A stretch of 64,000 nt of DNA from Rhodococcus zopfii NBRC 100606 = JCM 9919 (GCF_001895025.1 NZ_BCXI01000042.1:1-64000), one strand, 5' to 3'. Positions 1 through 7,711 are shown, counted from the stretch's first letter. Numbers and translations are program-made. The notes: generated from the sequence alone by a model not told the origin.

Positions 1-1757
1 ACCGTTAGGTCGGTGCCGTTGGAAATGCCGAGTGAACGCAGCTTGCGATAGAGCGTGGCACGGCCGATACCGAGCACCCGTGCGGCCTCCGCCCGGTTGT
101 TGTCGACACTGAGCAGGGCGTCAATGATCAGGTCACGTTCGGACTGCTCCATCGGCGTCAGCTTGCGCCGGTGAGCCCTCTTCATCAGCCACCCCGGGAG
201 ATCCGAGACCTGGAGCTGGCTGCCCTTCGCCTCCGCCAGCGACACGGCGAGCACGTCACGTAGCTCGGCGACGTTGCCCGGCCAGGAATAGCGCATCAGC
301 ACCTGCCGTGCCGGCATCGCGCAGGTGACCACCCGATCAGGCGCGATCTCGGCGAGCAGCTCCGGCACGATATCGACGATGTCGTCCGGCCGCTGGGCCA
401 GCGGTGGCAGCCACAGTTGATGGGCGAAGCCGGCGATCGTACGCACCACGGTGTCGCGCGGATCATCGGTGCACGTCACGATCAGCCGCATCGGGCCCTC
501 TGCGTTCCGCACCAGCTCCCCGAGTTCGGCACGTACCGGGACGGTCAGCTTGTCTATCCGCCGGACGATCACGGATTCACCCGCGGCGAGCGCACTGCGG
601 CAGCGATCCGGCAGCGAGCTGTGCGAGGTACCACGCTCCTGTTCCGCATCGAAGATCCGCAGCCCGCCGCCGCGCATGGACGCCAGCCGCTTCGCGGCCC
701 ATAGTTTTCCGGTGCCGTCCTCGCCGGTGAACGCGACGGGTTCGTCGTTGTCCGCCAGCTTGGTCATCCGCTCGATCAGTTTGTTCCACTGAACGCTGCG
801 TCCCGCCTTCGCGGGCTCGGAGCTCCGGGTCCGGGGGGTGGTGAGCGGCGATGGCCTCGACCGCGGCGTCAGGTCTCGTACCGCCCTCTGGGTGAACTCG
901 GGATTCAGGCGCAGGACCACTCCGGCATCGATGCCGGAGTGCTCCGCGATGAGCGTCATCCGAAACGAGTAGCGGCCAGCCGAGAGTTCGGCTACCCCCG
1001 TGTCGCGGCGATGCCGTGCCGCGATACCCGCCAATTCCCACAGCATCGCCTGATCGGACGCGTTGACGTGCTCCGCCGCCGAAGTGTTGGTCAGGAACAT
1101 GTTGGGTCGCATCCCCACCACGGGGCCGCGGTGCACCCGGGATGTCTTGACGAAGCACTCCAGCAGCGCCGATTCCGACGCGGACGCCTGCTGCGCGAAG
1201 CGGGTCTCGATGTGCTCAGCGACCTCGACGAGCAGGGAGGTCATGAGCGGATTGAAGTCCGTGGCCAGGCAGCTGAAGTCGAGGACTCCCTCGATCGTGC
1301 CCCGGACCGGATTGCGAATCGGCACCCCAACGCACGCGAACGGGAACAGCCGCTCCGCGAAGTGCTGCTCCCCGCTGATTGTCACCACGCGCGCTTCCTC
1401 CAGGGCAGTTCCGACGCCGTTCGTGCCCGCGAACTCCTCGGTGAAACCGAAGCCCAGCGCGATGCGCGCGTCATCGAGCGGGCCGTACAGGGACTTCGCC
1501 CCGACCCAGCGGTGGATGATCCGGGCGTCGGGGTCGGCGAGCACCAGTGCGTGGCGCATGTTGGACATCGTGCCGACCAGTCGATCGAGCACTGGCTCGG
1601 CCGCCCGGAGGAGCCTGCTGTCGTCGTCGATGTGGTCGTCATAAGGGAGGCTGAGCTCAGCCTCCCGCGCCACACCGCAGGCAGAGGAGCGTTGCCAGGA
1701 CCTTTCGATGACCGGGTCCATCCCGGTTTCCGGATCCTCGGCGACCAACGTACTCAT
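1..1757 (-). CDS. AcoR/Fis-family transcriptional regulator, 3' end cut by window edge
   Basis: Open frame on the minus strand running off the left edge. Read in order it has a GAF-type sensor region (about residues 50-210, with GTNGVGTAL and GVLDFS), a degenerate AAA+ region with a P-loop GEDGTGK near residue 348, and a C-terminal Fis-type HTH with NNRAEAARVLGIGRATLYRK. The GAFTGA sigma-54 contact loop is not visible, which is common for actinobacterial members. The likely role is control of a catabolic operon in response to a small ligand. ATG at 1757 is used; an in-frame GTG two codons earlier sits closer to a GGAGAGGG ribosome site and may be the true start. The target operon is not identifiable; the cupin gene beyond it is in the same direction. 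Confidence 0.85.
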   Translation of the reverse strand, partial: MSTLVAEDPETGMDPVIERSWQRSSACGVAREAELSLPYDDHIDDDSRLLRAAEPVLDRLVGTMSNMRHALVLADPDARIIHRWVGAKSLYGPLDDARIALGFGFTEEFAGTNGVGTALEEARVVTISGEQHFAERLFPFACVGVPIRNPVRGTIEGVLDFSCLATDFNPLMTSLLVEVAEHIETRFAQQASASESALLECFVKTSRVHRGPVVGMRPNMFLTNTSAAEHVNASDQAMLWELAGIAARHRRDTGVAELSAGRYSFRMTLIAEHSGIDAGVVLRLNPEFTQRAVRDLTPRSRPSPLTTPRTRSSEPAKAGRSVQWNKLIERMTKLADNDEPVAFTGEDGTGKLWAAKRLASMRGGGLRIFDAEQERGTSHSSLPDRCRSALAAGESVIVRRIDKLTVPVRAELGELVRNAEGPMRLIVTCTDDPRDTVVRTIAGFAHQLWLPPLAQRPDDIVDIVPELLAEIAPDRVVTCAMPARQVLMRYSWPGNVAELRDVLAVSLAEAKGSQLQVSDLPGWLMKRAHRRKLTPMEQSERDLIIDALLSVDNNRAEAARVLGIGRATLYRKLRSLGISNGTDLT

Positions 1758-1884
1758 CGACACCACACCCTCTCCAGCCTGCGGCATGCATCTCTAGCTC
1801 ATCAATTGTCCAGGTCGGTGACCCGGGCGCCAGCTCGTCGTCAAACAGCCACTACTCGGCAACCCCCCCTGGGCACTTCCGGGC

Positions 1885-2424
1885 TCAGGAATCGGCCCAC
1901 TTCGCACCACAGAGCGCGTAGACCATGGTGCAGACCTCGTTGCTGCGGTTGCGCCACGCATGCCGGGTGCCGCGCTGCACGACAATCGTTCCCGGGGTGA
2001 TCAGCTGCTCCTGGCCGTCATCGAGTTCGAGGTAGATCTCGCCGGACAGGCAGATGCCGTAATCGATGGTCTCGGTCGTGTGCATTCCGGGATTGGCCTC
2101 CTCGAACGCCCCGATGAGACCCGGCTGCGCCGCCTCCGGATCAGGCGCGTCTCCGTCGCTGTCCGCATCGTCAGCGGCGCCGGCCGGCGGCCAGTGCACG
2201 ACGCACAGCCGGGTGCCGGTGCCCTCGGGGAAGAAGGGAGCGAACACCGGCTCGTCGCTGCCGCCCTTACCAACGGTCACCGAACCGTCGTCAGGGGTTC
2301 CCCAGACGTTGCCGATGTCCATGCCGCCCGCCGCGGCGAAACGCGGCGTTCCCACCGAGGTGAAGACCGCTTTGCCTTCGTTGTTCACTCCGGTGACAAC
2401 GCGGGTGATGCTCATCTCTGCCAT
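1885..2424 (-). CDS. cupin-domain protein
   Basis: A 179-residue protein with a C-terminal single cupin barrel: HTTETIDYGICLSGEIYLEL gives the first metal-binding motif and GTRHAWRN the second. The N-terminal half, with an acidic linker DDADSDGDAPDPEA, fits cupins of small-molecule metabolism, but the substrate is unknown. An upstream in-frame start exists at 2460, but ATG 2424 has a good AAGAGGAG ribosome site nine bases away. It lies upstream of the AcoR-like regulator in the same direction, so the two may belong to one metabolic locus distinct from the plasmid genes to the right. Confidence 0.75.
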   Translation of the reverse strand: MAEMSITRVVTGVNNEGKAVFTSVGTPRFAAAGGMDIGNVWGTPDDGSVTVGKGGSDEPVFAPFFPEGTGTRLCVVHWPPAGAADDADSDGDAPDPEAAQPGLIGAFEEANPGMHTTETIDYGICLSGEIYLELDDGQEQLITPGTIVVQRGTRHAWRNRSNEVCTMVYALCGAKWADS

Positions 2425-2589
2425 CTGCTGATCGCTCCTCTTGCCAGTCCCTGACGCCACCCCGGCGCCCGATGTGACCCAAATTACAAACGATCGGAAC
2501 TACCGCGGTGTATCACTCTGAGACACTGCCGCGAACTGAGGTTGACCCCAGTTGCGTGGACATCCCGATGACCAGCTTTGCGCCGACAG

Positions 2590-2715
2590 AAGCAGGGCCA
2601 CCTGCGCGCGAAAGGGCCTTGCCTGCACCCCCTCCAGGAAGTCCGCGCCGGGCTCGGAGACCAGGCGGCGGCCGGTCCGCTCCGAGAAGCCGAGCCGCCG
2701 CGCCAGTTCCTCCGG
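2590..2715 (-). pseudogene. repB remnant (pAL5000-type replication protein fragment)
   Basis: About 42 codons in one minus-strand frame read PEELARRLGFSERTGRRLV and then SEPGADFLEGVQAR. This is a close match to the intact RepB near the right end of the window (KELAQRLGSSERTARRLV, then AEPREDFLERAQAR). No start codon with a ribosome site and no intact flanks are seen, so it is a decayed copy. It shows that a second pAL5000-like replication module, or a duplicated end of the element, once lay here. Confidence 0.6.
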
Positions 2716-2786
2716 TGAGTTTGCGGGCCGTGCGCAGGAACACGAAGGGCCCCAACGGGTTTCCGGTGGCGCCCTTCGCGGCCGGT

Positions 2787-2936
2787 CTAGAAGTAGGCGA
2801 TCTCGTCGGCGGTGAGAGTGCGGCCGGTCGTGGCCTCGACCAGCGCCGTCTTGGCGGTCGCGAACTCCTCGTCGGAGCCGTTGGCGACGGCGGCGGCGTA
2901 GTCCGCGCGCAGAACCTCGATGCTCTTGCCTGCCAT
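2787..2936 (-). CDS. small conserved-looking protein, 49 aa, unknown function
   Basis: An acidic 49-residue protein (starts MAGKSIEVLRADY, ends TADEIAYF) with high third-position GC. An AAGGGGAA ribosome site lies just ahead of the ATG, and a clear promoter with a palindromic spacer lies at 2965-2994. It resembles small accessory proteins of actinobacterial plasmids and phages in composition only, and no domain is recognised. It is placed with the shared ACAAAA/TTTTGT promoter group. Confidence 0.55.
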   Translation of the reverse strand: MAGKSIEVLRADYAAAVANGSDEEFATAKTALVEATTGRTLTADEIAYF

Positions 2937-2964
2937 GTCTTTCCCCTTTCGTTGGCGTGCCCCA

Positions 2965-2994
2965 ACTATACAAAAGTATTTTGTAATGTGTCAA
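2965..2994 (-). promoter_or_regulatory. promoter with palindromic operator (site A)
   Basis: Read leftward: TTGACA, an 18-base spacer, then TATAGT. The spacer contains the perfect palindrome ACAAAATACTTTTGT. It sits about 29 bases before the small gene starting at 2936. Confidence 0.7.
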
Positions 2995-3059
2995 CCCCTG
3001 GGCAGCTGAACCCGAAACCGGGGCTGCGCGAGGGGACGCATCCGAACCACACCCCACTC

Positions 3060-3083
3060 GGGACGTGCCATCACCGCAGGTCA
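3060..3083 (+). repeat. dispersed GGGACRTGTCAT element, copy 1
   Basis: Core GGGACGTGCCAT followed by GCAGGTCA. It lies upstream of promoter A, in plus orientation. Confidence 0.65.
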
Positions 3084-3233
3084 ACCCGAGTTCGTTGATT
3101 CAGCGACGCCAGTCCGACAAGGTCCGCCGACACCGAACACCCCGCAGGCTGCGATGCCGCGACCCGGCTCGCCGACACCGATCTGCCGCAACCGTCGGCA
3201 CAGCATCCGCCATGTTCGTGACCACCGGGCACC

Positions 3234-3257
3234 GGGACGTGCCATCACCGCAGGTCA
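3234..3257 (+). repeat. dispersed GGGACRTGTCAT element, copy 2
   Basis: Core GGGACGTGCCAT followed by GCAGGTCA, identical over 24 bases to copy 1. It lies between the leftward operon end and promoter A. Confidence 0.65.
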
Positions 3258-3273
3258 CAGCGCCGAAAGACCT

Positions 3274-3305
3274 CCGTCCCCGCACCCGAACAGGTGCGGG
3301 GACGG
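3274..3305 (-). terminator. hairpin ending the leftward operon
   Basis: A perfect 13-bp stem (CCGTCCCCGCACC / GGTGCGGGGACGG) with a six-base loop, just beyond the stop of the gene ending at 3334. There is no long T tract. Confidence 0.55.
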
Positions 3306-3333
3306 ATTCGAGCCACAGCGCACGGCTACCTCG

Positions 3334-4458
3334 TCACTGCGGCCGGTACTGCTGGGTGCGGGCAATGCCGTCGTCGTAGTCGTCGACGTACTCCCCGCCC
3401 CCGCGCGTGTACATGCCACCGACGCGATCGGGGTCGTAGGCCATGAACACCACATCGGGGCGGCCGTCGTTGAAGGTCCGGAAGGTGTCGTAGTCCCAGC
3501 CATCGGGGGCGTAGTCGTCGTTCCACTTCAGCCGCGCGACCGGCACGAACCCGGCTTGGGCGTAGAGCTTCGGCAGGACGGTGTCGAAGCAGTCCAGGCG
3601 GCGGCCGCCGAGCGCGGTGGCCTGCGAGAGCATCGATTGCACGGCCTTCGGGTGCGCACAGTCCTTGTGCGCGAATGCGGAGACGATCTCGTCGTCTTTG
3701 AGGGCGACTCCGGCCTTTCCGTCGTCGGTGACCAGCAGCCGCATTTTCCGGTATTCGTCCTCGTCGTAGACGTACACCGACGCCGCATAGGGGTTCTTCT
3801 CGGTCAGCTCGAGCATCCGGGCGCGATAGACACCGGAGTCCGCCGCGGCCAGTTCGTAGAGCGTCGGTGCCGACATCCCGGCCGAGGTGAAACGCTCGCG
3901 CTCGGCGTCGGACAGGGTGTGCTCGGCGACCGGGGTGATCTGCTGGCCGTCAATCAGAAGCCGAGCGCTTCGGCCTCCTCGATCTCCGGATCGCTCCAGT
4001 AGTCCTCGATCTTCTTGCGCTGGTCCTCCGGCAGTTCCGGGCTCCACCCGTACTGCCTCCAGAACTTCTCGCGGCGCTCCTGCGTCATCGGTTCCTCGTT
4101 GTGCATCGTCGGTTCCTTCCTCGTCGGTCTGTCCTGCGCGGGCGCGGCGCAGCGCGTCGGTTTGCTCGGCTCGTAGCCTCTCAGCGTCTCGCAGACGCGC
4201 GGTCAACGCGTCCCGGTCGGTCGGGTCGGTCGCGACCGTGATCGCCTCGCGGAGTTCGTCCTGGCCGCCGGGAGTGGAGTCGAACAACGCCAGGGTCTCG
4301 GCGAAGTCGGCCTCGGCGGCGGCGAGGCGACGTTGCAGCCGCGCGTGAGCCGGGTACTCGGCCAGCCGCGCGCGGGCGGTGGCGACGCGCGCGGCGACCT
4401 GGTCGAGGCGCTGGCGCATGTGCGGGGTGCAGCGCGGTCCAGGCTTGGGCTTACACAT
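3334..4458 (-). CDS. MCKPKPGPRC-type protein with C-terminal acyltransferase-like domain; possibly two genes read as one frame
   Basis: A 374-codon open frame. The N-terminal 125 residues (MCKPKPGPRC, then a charged coiled region) resemble a family often found in actinobacterial plasmids and phages. The C-terminal 190 residues contain YAASVYVYDEDEYRKMRLLV and KLYAQAGFVPVARLKWNDDY, a GNAT-like pattern seen at the ends of some mobile-element proteins. The middle (about 3954-4106) has poor codon third positions in this frame and good ones in another, where a 50-codon gene with its own ribosome site lies. The locus may therefore be three genes: an N-terminal gene, the small gene, and the C-terminal gene. 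The start overlaps the upstream amidohydrolase stop by eight bases, implying coupled translation. Confidence 0.55.
   Translation of the reverse strand: MCKPKPGPRCTPHMRQRLDQVAARVATARARLAEYPAHARLQRRLAAAEADFAETLALFDSTPGGQDELREAITVATDPTDRDALTARLRDAERLRAEQTDALRRARAGQTDEEGTDDAQRGTDDAGAPREVLEAVRVEPGTAGGPAQEDRGLLERSGDRGGRSARLLIDGQQITPVAEHTLSDAERERFTSAGMSAPTLYELAAADSGVYRARMLELTEKNPYAASVYVYDEDEYRKMRLLVTDDGKAGVALKDDEIVSAFAHKDCAHPKAVQSMLSQATALGGRRLDCFDTVLPKLYAQAGFVPVARLKWNDDYAPDGWDYDTFRTFNDGRPDVVFMAYDPDRVGGMYTRGGGEYVDDYDDGIARTQQYRPQ
3954..4106 (-). CDS. small embedded ORF, 50 aa
   Basis: Reads MHNEEPMTQERREKFWRQYG and ends EIEEAEALGF. A ribosome site (AAGGAACC) lies just before the ATG, third positions are GC-rich, and aromatic and acidic residues make it look like a genuine small soluble protein. 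It lies wholly inside the middle of the 374-codon frame in a different reading frame, where that longer frame has atypical codon use. No family is recognised. A second in-frame ATG lies at 4088. Confidence 0.5.
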   Translation of the reverse strand: MHNEEPMTQERREKFWRQYGWSPELPEDQRKKIEDYWSDPEIEEAEALGF

Positions 4459-5266
4459 CGGCGGCCGCCTGGGCGGTGACCGTGTCGATCAGGGCGGCCA
4501 GCGCCCGGCCGAGCCGGTCGACGCGCGCGGGGTCGGGGGTGCGCGGGTCGGTGAGGTAGACATCGCGGCGCAGCTCGATCATCACCGAGGTGACGCGCTC
4601 GTCGTGGCCGTAGTGGCGCAGCGGCACATAGGTGCCCGCGTAGGGGGTGTTCTCGGCGATCTCGGTGATCTCGGGCAGGGACGCGAATGCGCCACGGGTG
4701 GCCTCGATCAACCAGGCCGGGGTGTGGACCGGGTCGGTGCCGATGCACAGCGCGGGGCGTGCGGCGGTGGGGTCCTCGAACCCGGACGGGGTGGCGGGGT
4801 ACGAGTGCAGGTCGATGATCACCGCGCGCCCGCACACGCGCAGGCGCTCGGCGACCGCTGCGGTGACTGCGTCGGCGTAGGGACGGAAATGAGCGTCGAG
4901 CAGCTGCTCGGCGCGCGGGTAGGGCTCGGGGCGCAGCGGCGTGCCGGTGCAGGTGCGGGTGTAGACCGCACCCCGGCCGAACGCGGTGGCCGGCTCTCCG
5001 GCGTCAGGGAAGCGTTCGGGGTCGATCACCAGGCGCGATGCCGTGTTGACCACAGTGGTTGGCCGCTGCCGGGTGCGGCGCACCGCTGCCGCTGCGATCT
5101 CGTCGGTGGCAGTGTCGGTCGCTTCGTCGAGTTCGGCGGCCAGCTCGACATCGGTGACGAGCAGTTCCGCGCGCAGTTCGGGTGGGATGACGCGTGAAGC
5201 GTGCGGGACGTGGATGAGCACCGGAGACCGATCGTCTCCCGGTGTGACGAGCGCAGAACTGGGCAC
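4451..5266 (-). CDS. N-formylglutamate amidohydrolase family protein
   Basis: A 271-residue protein with the family landmarks: LIHVPHASRVIP near the N-terminus, DLHSYP in the middle, and TPYAGTYVPLRHYGHDERV followed by IELRRDVYL near the C-terminus. These hydrolases release formate from N-formyl-glutamate or similar amides using a bound metal. On mobile elements the substrate is unknown; cell-wall or tagged peptides are possible. The start is GTG with a GAGAAGGGGGAGAA leader. It heads a coupled pair with the following gene (eight-base overlap). Confidence 0.8.
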   Translation of the reverse strand: MPSSALVTPGDDRSPVLIHVPHASRVIPPELRAELLVTDVELAAELDEATDTATDEIAAAAVRRTRQRPTTVVNTASRLVIDPERFPDAGEPATAFGRGAVYTRTCTGTPLRPEPYPRAEQLLDAHFRPYADAVTAAVAERLRVCGRAVIIDLHSYPATPSGFEDPTAARPALCIGTDPVHTPAWLIEATRGAFASLPEITEIAENTPYAGTYVPLRHYGHDERVTSVMIELRRDVYLTDPRTPDPARVDRLGRALAALIDTVTAQAAADV

Positions 5267-5462
5267 TTCTCCCCCTTCTCGGTGGTGGACTCTCAGCGGA
5301 CCGGGCGCAACAGCAGGGCCCGGGGACGCGAATTGTCCTCGAGGTGAAGCGATTCACCAACCGGGTACCGGTGAGGCGCGGCGCTGTGTGCGGACGCGCG
5401 CAGACGGGTTCCCGCACGATCCAGGTACTGCCGATCGAATCGCCGAAAGCGAACCGGTGGTG
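5267..5462 (-). repeat. 195-bp duplicated segment, left copy (relic of an HTH gene 3' end)
   Basis: Closely matches 5863-6058, including a GAATTGTCCTCGAGGTGAAG block. In the right copy it encodes the C-terminus of the HTH protein (VGSTWIVRESAV). Here it still reads IGSTWIVREPV, but the rest of the gene is missing. It also carries the ribosome-site region for the amidohydrolase. Together the copies flank the membrane gene at 5467-5856. Confidence 0.75.
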
Positions 5463-5466
5463 ACTC

Positions 5467-5856
5467 CTAGTCGTCGGCGCCGGCCCGGTCACCGGCTGCG
5501 CGATTTCGGACCGCACCGGCAGCGATACCCCGCAGCGCGGCGCGCCCGCTCGGCCTCCGCCACGCGATCGATACCCCGACCAGGGTCACGCAGCCGAAAG
5601 CGAGTTCAGCCAGGTAGTAGTAGCCGCGGATCTGCGACCACACCGCAGCTACGGCCTCGAAATGGCCGACCGCCAGAGCCGTCACCAGCGCGATGGGCCA
5701 CGCGAGAAGAACTACCCGGCGCAACCCGGCTCCGAGTCTGCGGTAACGCGCAGCCACGGACTCGGCAATCACGGACTCGGCAATCACGGGCTCGGCGATC
5801 GCGGGCTCGGCGATCGTCATGCACTGAGCGTTCTCCACGGCTCTCTCCGTTCGCAT
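5467..5856 (-). CDS. small two-helix membrane protein
   Basis: A 129-residue protein with two predicted membrane segments (VVLLAWPIALVTALAV, and a stretch around GCVTLVGVSIAW). The N-terminus is built from a repeated five-residue unit (EPAIAEPVIAESVIAES), matching a 15-base tandem repeat in the DNA at about 5756-5815. ATG 5856 has an AAGGGGAA ribosome site. No family is recognised. It lies between two copies of a 195-bp duplicated segment, so it may have arrived, or been isolated, by duplication. Confidence 0.6.
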   Translation of the reverse strand: MRTERAVENAQCMTIAEPAIAEPVIAESVIAESVAARYRRLGAGLRRVVLLAWPIALVTALAVGHFEAVAAVWSQIRGYYYLAELAFGCVTLVGVSIAWRRPSGRAALRGIAAGAVRNRAAGDRAGADD

Positions 5857-5862
5857 GTGGTT

Positions 5863-6058
5863 CCCCTTCTCGGTAGTGGACTAGCGGCGGGCCGGGCACG
5901 ACAGCAGGGCCCGGGGACGCGAATTGTCCTCGAGGTGAAGTGATTCACCAACCGGGTACCGGTCAGGCGCTGCGCTGCTTGCGGGCGCGCACAGCGGATT
6001 CCCGCACGATCCAGGTACTGCCGACGCGGATCGCCGGAAGCGTGCCGGTGGTGATCGC
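5863..6058 (-). repeat. 195-bp duplicated segment, right copy
   Basis: Partner of 5267-5462; covers the 3' end of the HTH gene plus the following intergenic DNA and ribosome-site region. The offset between copies is about 596 bases. Confidence 0.75.
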
Positions 6059-6406
6059 CTTGAGGACGGCCTGGCGGCTGATGCCGAGTGCGTCGGCGGC
6101 CTCCTGGACCGACACCAGCGGCGGGACCTCGATTGCGTCGATGAGGCGGTCGAAATCGTCGGTGGGCAGCACGCGCAGCGAGCGCAGCGGCCACGGGTAG
6201 GTCTCAAGGATGGCCAGGGCGGTGCTGGTGGCCTGGCGGACGGTGTCGGCGGGGATGGTGAACACCACCTCGGCGTGGCCGAGTTCGGAGCGGGAGGCGG
6301 CACCGCTGTAGTCGGCGATGGGGTCGAGCAGCGCCTCGGCGGTGTCCTCGTCGAAACTCGCGTCGAGTTCGGCAACGACGTTGAACTGCTGGGGCTGGGT
6401 GGTCAC
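5963..6406 (-). CDS. HTH (excisionase/MerR-like) DNA-binding protein
   Basis: A 147-residue protein. The N-terminal 90 residues form an unassigned domain (FNVVAELDASFDEDTAEALL; SELGHAEVVFTIPADTV). The C-terminal 50 residues are a helix-turn-helix of the excisionase class: VSVQEAADALGISRQAVLKA, followed by an RVGSTWIV wing. GTG 6406 is chosen because AAAGGAC lies just upstream; an upstream start at 6472 lacks this. It follows the HicA-like gene in the same direction and could be its partner or regulator. Its 3' end is partly duplicated at 5267-5462. Confidence 0.7.
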   Translation of the reverse strand: MTTQPQQFNVVAELDASFDEDTAEALLDPIADYSGAASRSELGHAEVVFTIPADTVRQATSTALAILETYPWPLRSLRVLPTDDFDRLIDAIEVPPLVSVQEAADALGISRQAVLKAITTGTLPAIRVGSTWIVRESAVRARKQRSA

Positions 6407-6452
6407 GACGGGTCCTTTCGTGTGGTCGGGTGTGGTGGTGGACAATGAGGCC

Positions 6453-6483
6453 GGGCCGGGGGTGGTTCCCACACCCCCGGCCC
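6453..6483 (-). terminator. hairpin between HicA-like and HTH genes
   Basis: A perfect 12-bp stem (GGGCCGGGGGTG / CACCCCCGGCCC) directly after the HicA-like stop. It could terminate or attenuate transcription into the HTH gene. Confidence 0.45.
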
Positions 6484-6491
6484 TTCCCTGT

Positions 6492-6713
6492 TCAGCGGCG
6501 CGGTGGCCACTCGAATCCGAGCCGCCTCAGCGGCGCGAGCGAGTTGCGGAACGAGTGACGGTCACTCGCGGTGCCCGCGAAGATCGTCACCAGCGCGCCG
6601 TCCAGATAGACCATCGGGTGACCGTTCTTCGCGCGTCGAATCACGAATCCCGCCTCCTTCAGGGCCTTGAGAACGACTCGGGTGTCCTTGTCGATCCCCT
6701 TGAACTTGTCCAA
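6492..6713 (-). CDS. HicA-like toxin-fold protein
   Basis: A short basic protein containing VLKALKEAGFVIRRAKNGHP, then MVYLDGALVTI, and ending RRLGFEWPPRR. This matches the small double-stranded-RNA-binding-like fold of HicA mRNA interferases, with the characteristic lysine/glycine/histidine turn (KNGHP). TTG 6713 is preferred because GGAGGT lies seven bases upstream; a GTG at 6722 overlaps that ribosome site. No HicB is adjacent; the downstream HTH gene is the only candidate partner. The promoter (6746-6774) is wrapped in a 10-bp inverted repeat, as in autoregulated toxin-antitoxin modules. Confidence 0.55.
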   Translation of the reverse strand: MDKFKGIDKDTRVVLKALKEAGFVIRRAKNGHPMVYLDGALVTIFAGTASDRHSFRNSLAPLRRLGFEWPPRR

Positions 6714-6736
6714 TACTTCCACCTCCGTTGTTGTTT

Positions 6737-6774
6737 GACAACTTGAATATACATATCAAGTTGTCGTTTGACAA
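6737..6774 (-). promoter_or_regulatory. promoter and operator of the HicA-like operon (site G)
   Basis: Read leftward: TTGTCA, 17 bases, TATATT. The arms GACAACTTGA and TCAAGTTGTC form a perfect inverted repeat over 6737-6765, and a further GTTTGACAAC copy follows, giving three half-sites. Confidence 0.65.
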
Positions 6775-6817
6775 CCTGATATGTGCCGGAGGCGGTGACC
6801 AGCACGTTCGCCTCGCG

Positions 6818-7297
6818 CTACAGCGCGAAGTTGTGCACCGCCGCGCGAGCCGGTACACCGCCGGCTCCCCCGAATCCCCAGGACCGGACCGTTTCGCGGA
6901 CGCGGGCGGGCACCTGCGCGTCGCGGCCGCTCGTGGCGTACCGCGCATCGGTATCGAGCGCGTAGACGCCCAGGTCCGCGTGATGGGCGACCGGGTGCAG
7001 GTACCAGGTAGTGCCCTGCGGGGTGCCCAGCCAGCCCTTGGCGAACACCGTCCGCGCGCGGCCGCCGCGCTCGACGGTGGTCACCTCGGTGGCCCACTCG
7101 ACCGAGACCAGCGCGTACAGCGCCGCGCCGAGCACTCCGATGGCCGTAACCGAGGTCTGCGCGCCGCCGAACGGCTGCACCAGCGCGCCCCGCTGCGGGT
7201 GACGCGGGAAACCGTGGACGAATCCGACGACGAGCGCGGCGACCCCGTCGATCTCGGTGGCGAAACCGGTGGGCAGTGCGGTGGCGGGTGCAGTCAT
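6818..7297 (-). CDS. hypothetical protein, 159 aa
   Basis: ATG 7297 has a strong AGGAGGTCACCC ribosome site, and codon third positions are GC-rich. The sequence is compact and mostly non-polar, without a clear signal peptide: ALVVGFVHGFPRHPQRG near the start, then TSVTAIGVLGAALYALVSVE in the middle, which may be one amphipathic or membrane segment. No family is recognised. It follows the small gene at 7346-7555 in the same direction and is likely co-transcribed from promoter B. Confidence 0.55.
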   Translation of the reverse strand: MTAPATALPTGFATEIDGVAALVVGFVHGFPRHPQRGALVQPFGGAQTSVTAIGVLGAALYALVSVEWATEVTTVERGGRARTVFAKGWLGTPQGTTWYLHPVAHHADLGVYALDTDARYATSGRDAQVPARVRETVRSWGFGGAGGVPARAAVHNFAL

Positions 7298-7345
7298 GGG
7301 TGACCTCCTGTGTGGGGGTGTGGATTTCAGGGTTCGGTCCGCGCG

Positions 7346-7555
7346 TCAGGCCGCGGCGAGCGCACCGCGCGCGGCGGCGGTCAGCTCGATGTCGAGGGCG
7401 TTCGCGCGCGGCACGAGCGTGCCGTCGGCCAGGCGGACGTCGGCGTACCGGCCGCTTTCGTCGGTGTGGTACTTGCCGATTTCGGCGATCTCGGCGCGCA
7501 CCGGGTCTCCGGCGATGGTGACGGTAACGAGTTCGGCGACAGTGGTTTTCGACAT
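7346..7555 (-). CDS. small hypothetical protein, 69 aa
   Basis: Starts MSKTTVAELVTVTIAGDPVR and contains HTDESGRYADVRLADGTLVP, suggesting a small beta-rich soluble protein. ATG 7555 is chosen over an upstream in-frame start because AAGGAG lies seven bases before it. It is the first gene after promoter B, 30-40 bases downstream of the predicted start of transcription. No function is assigned. Confidence 0.6.
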   Translation of the reverse strand: MSKTTVAELVTVTIAGDPVRAEIAEIGKYHTDESGRYADVRLADGTLVPRANALDIELTAAARGALAAA

Positions 7556-7592
7556 TTTCGTTCTCCTTCGTTCGGCGTTTCCGACAGGCATA

Positions 7593-7622
7593 ACTATACA
7601 AATATCTTTTGTATTGTTGCAA
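7593..7622 (-). promoter_or_regulatory. promoter with palindromic operator (site B)
   Basis: Read leftward: TTGCAA, 18 bases, TATAGT. The spacer holds ATACAAAAGATATTTGTAT, a 7-5-7 perfect inverted repeat. Confidence 0.7.
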
Positions 7623-7658
7623 CCCCGGAAACACGAACGCTGCCTGCCGCCCCTGTCC

Positions 7659-7682
7659 GGGACGTGTCATCGACGCAGGTCA
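7659..7682 (+). repeat. dispersed GGGACRTGTCAT element, copy 3
   Basis: Core GGGACGTGTCAT followed by GCAGGTCA, just upstream of promoter B. Confidence 0.7.
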
Positions 7683-7711
7683 CAGCGACTTTTCGAGCCC
7701 CTGTGATCGAC

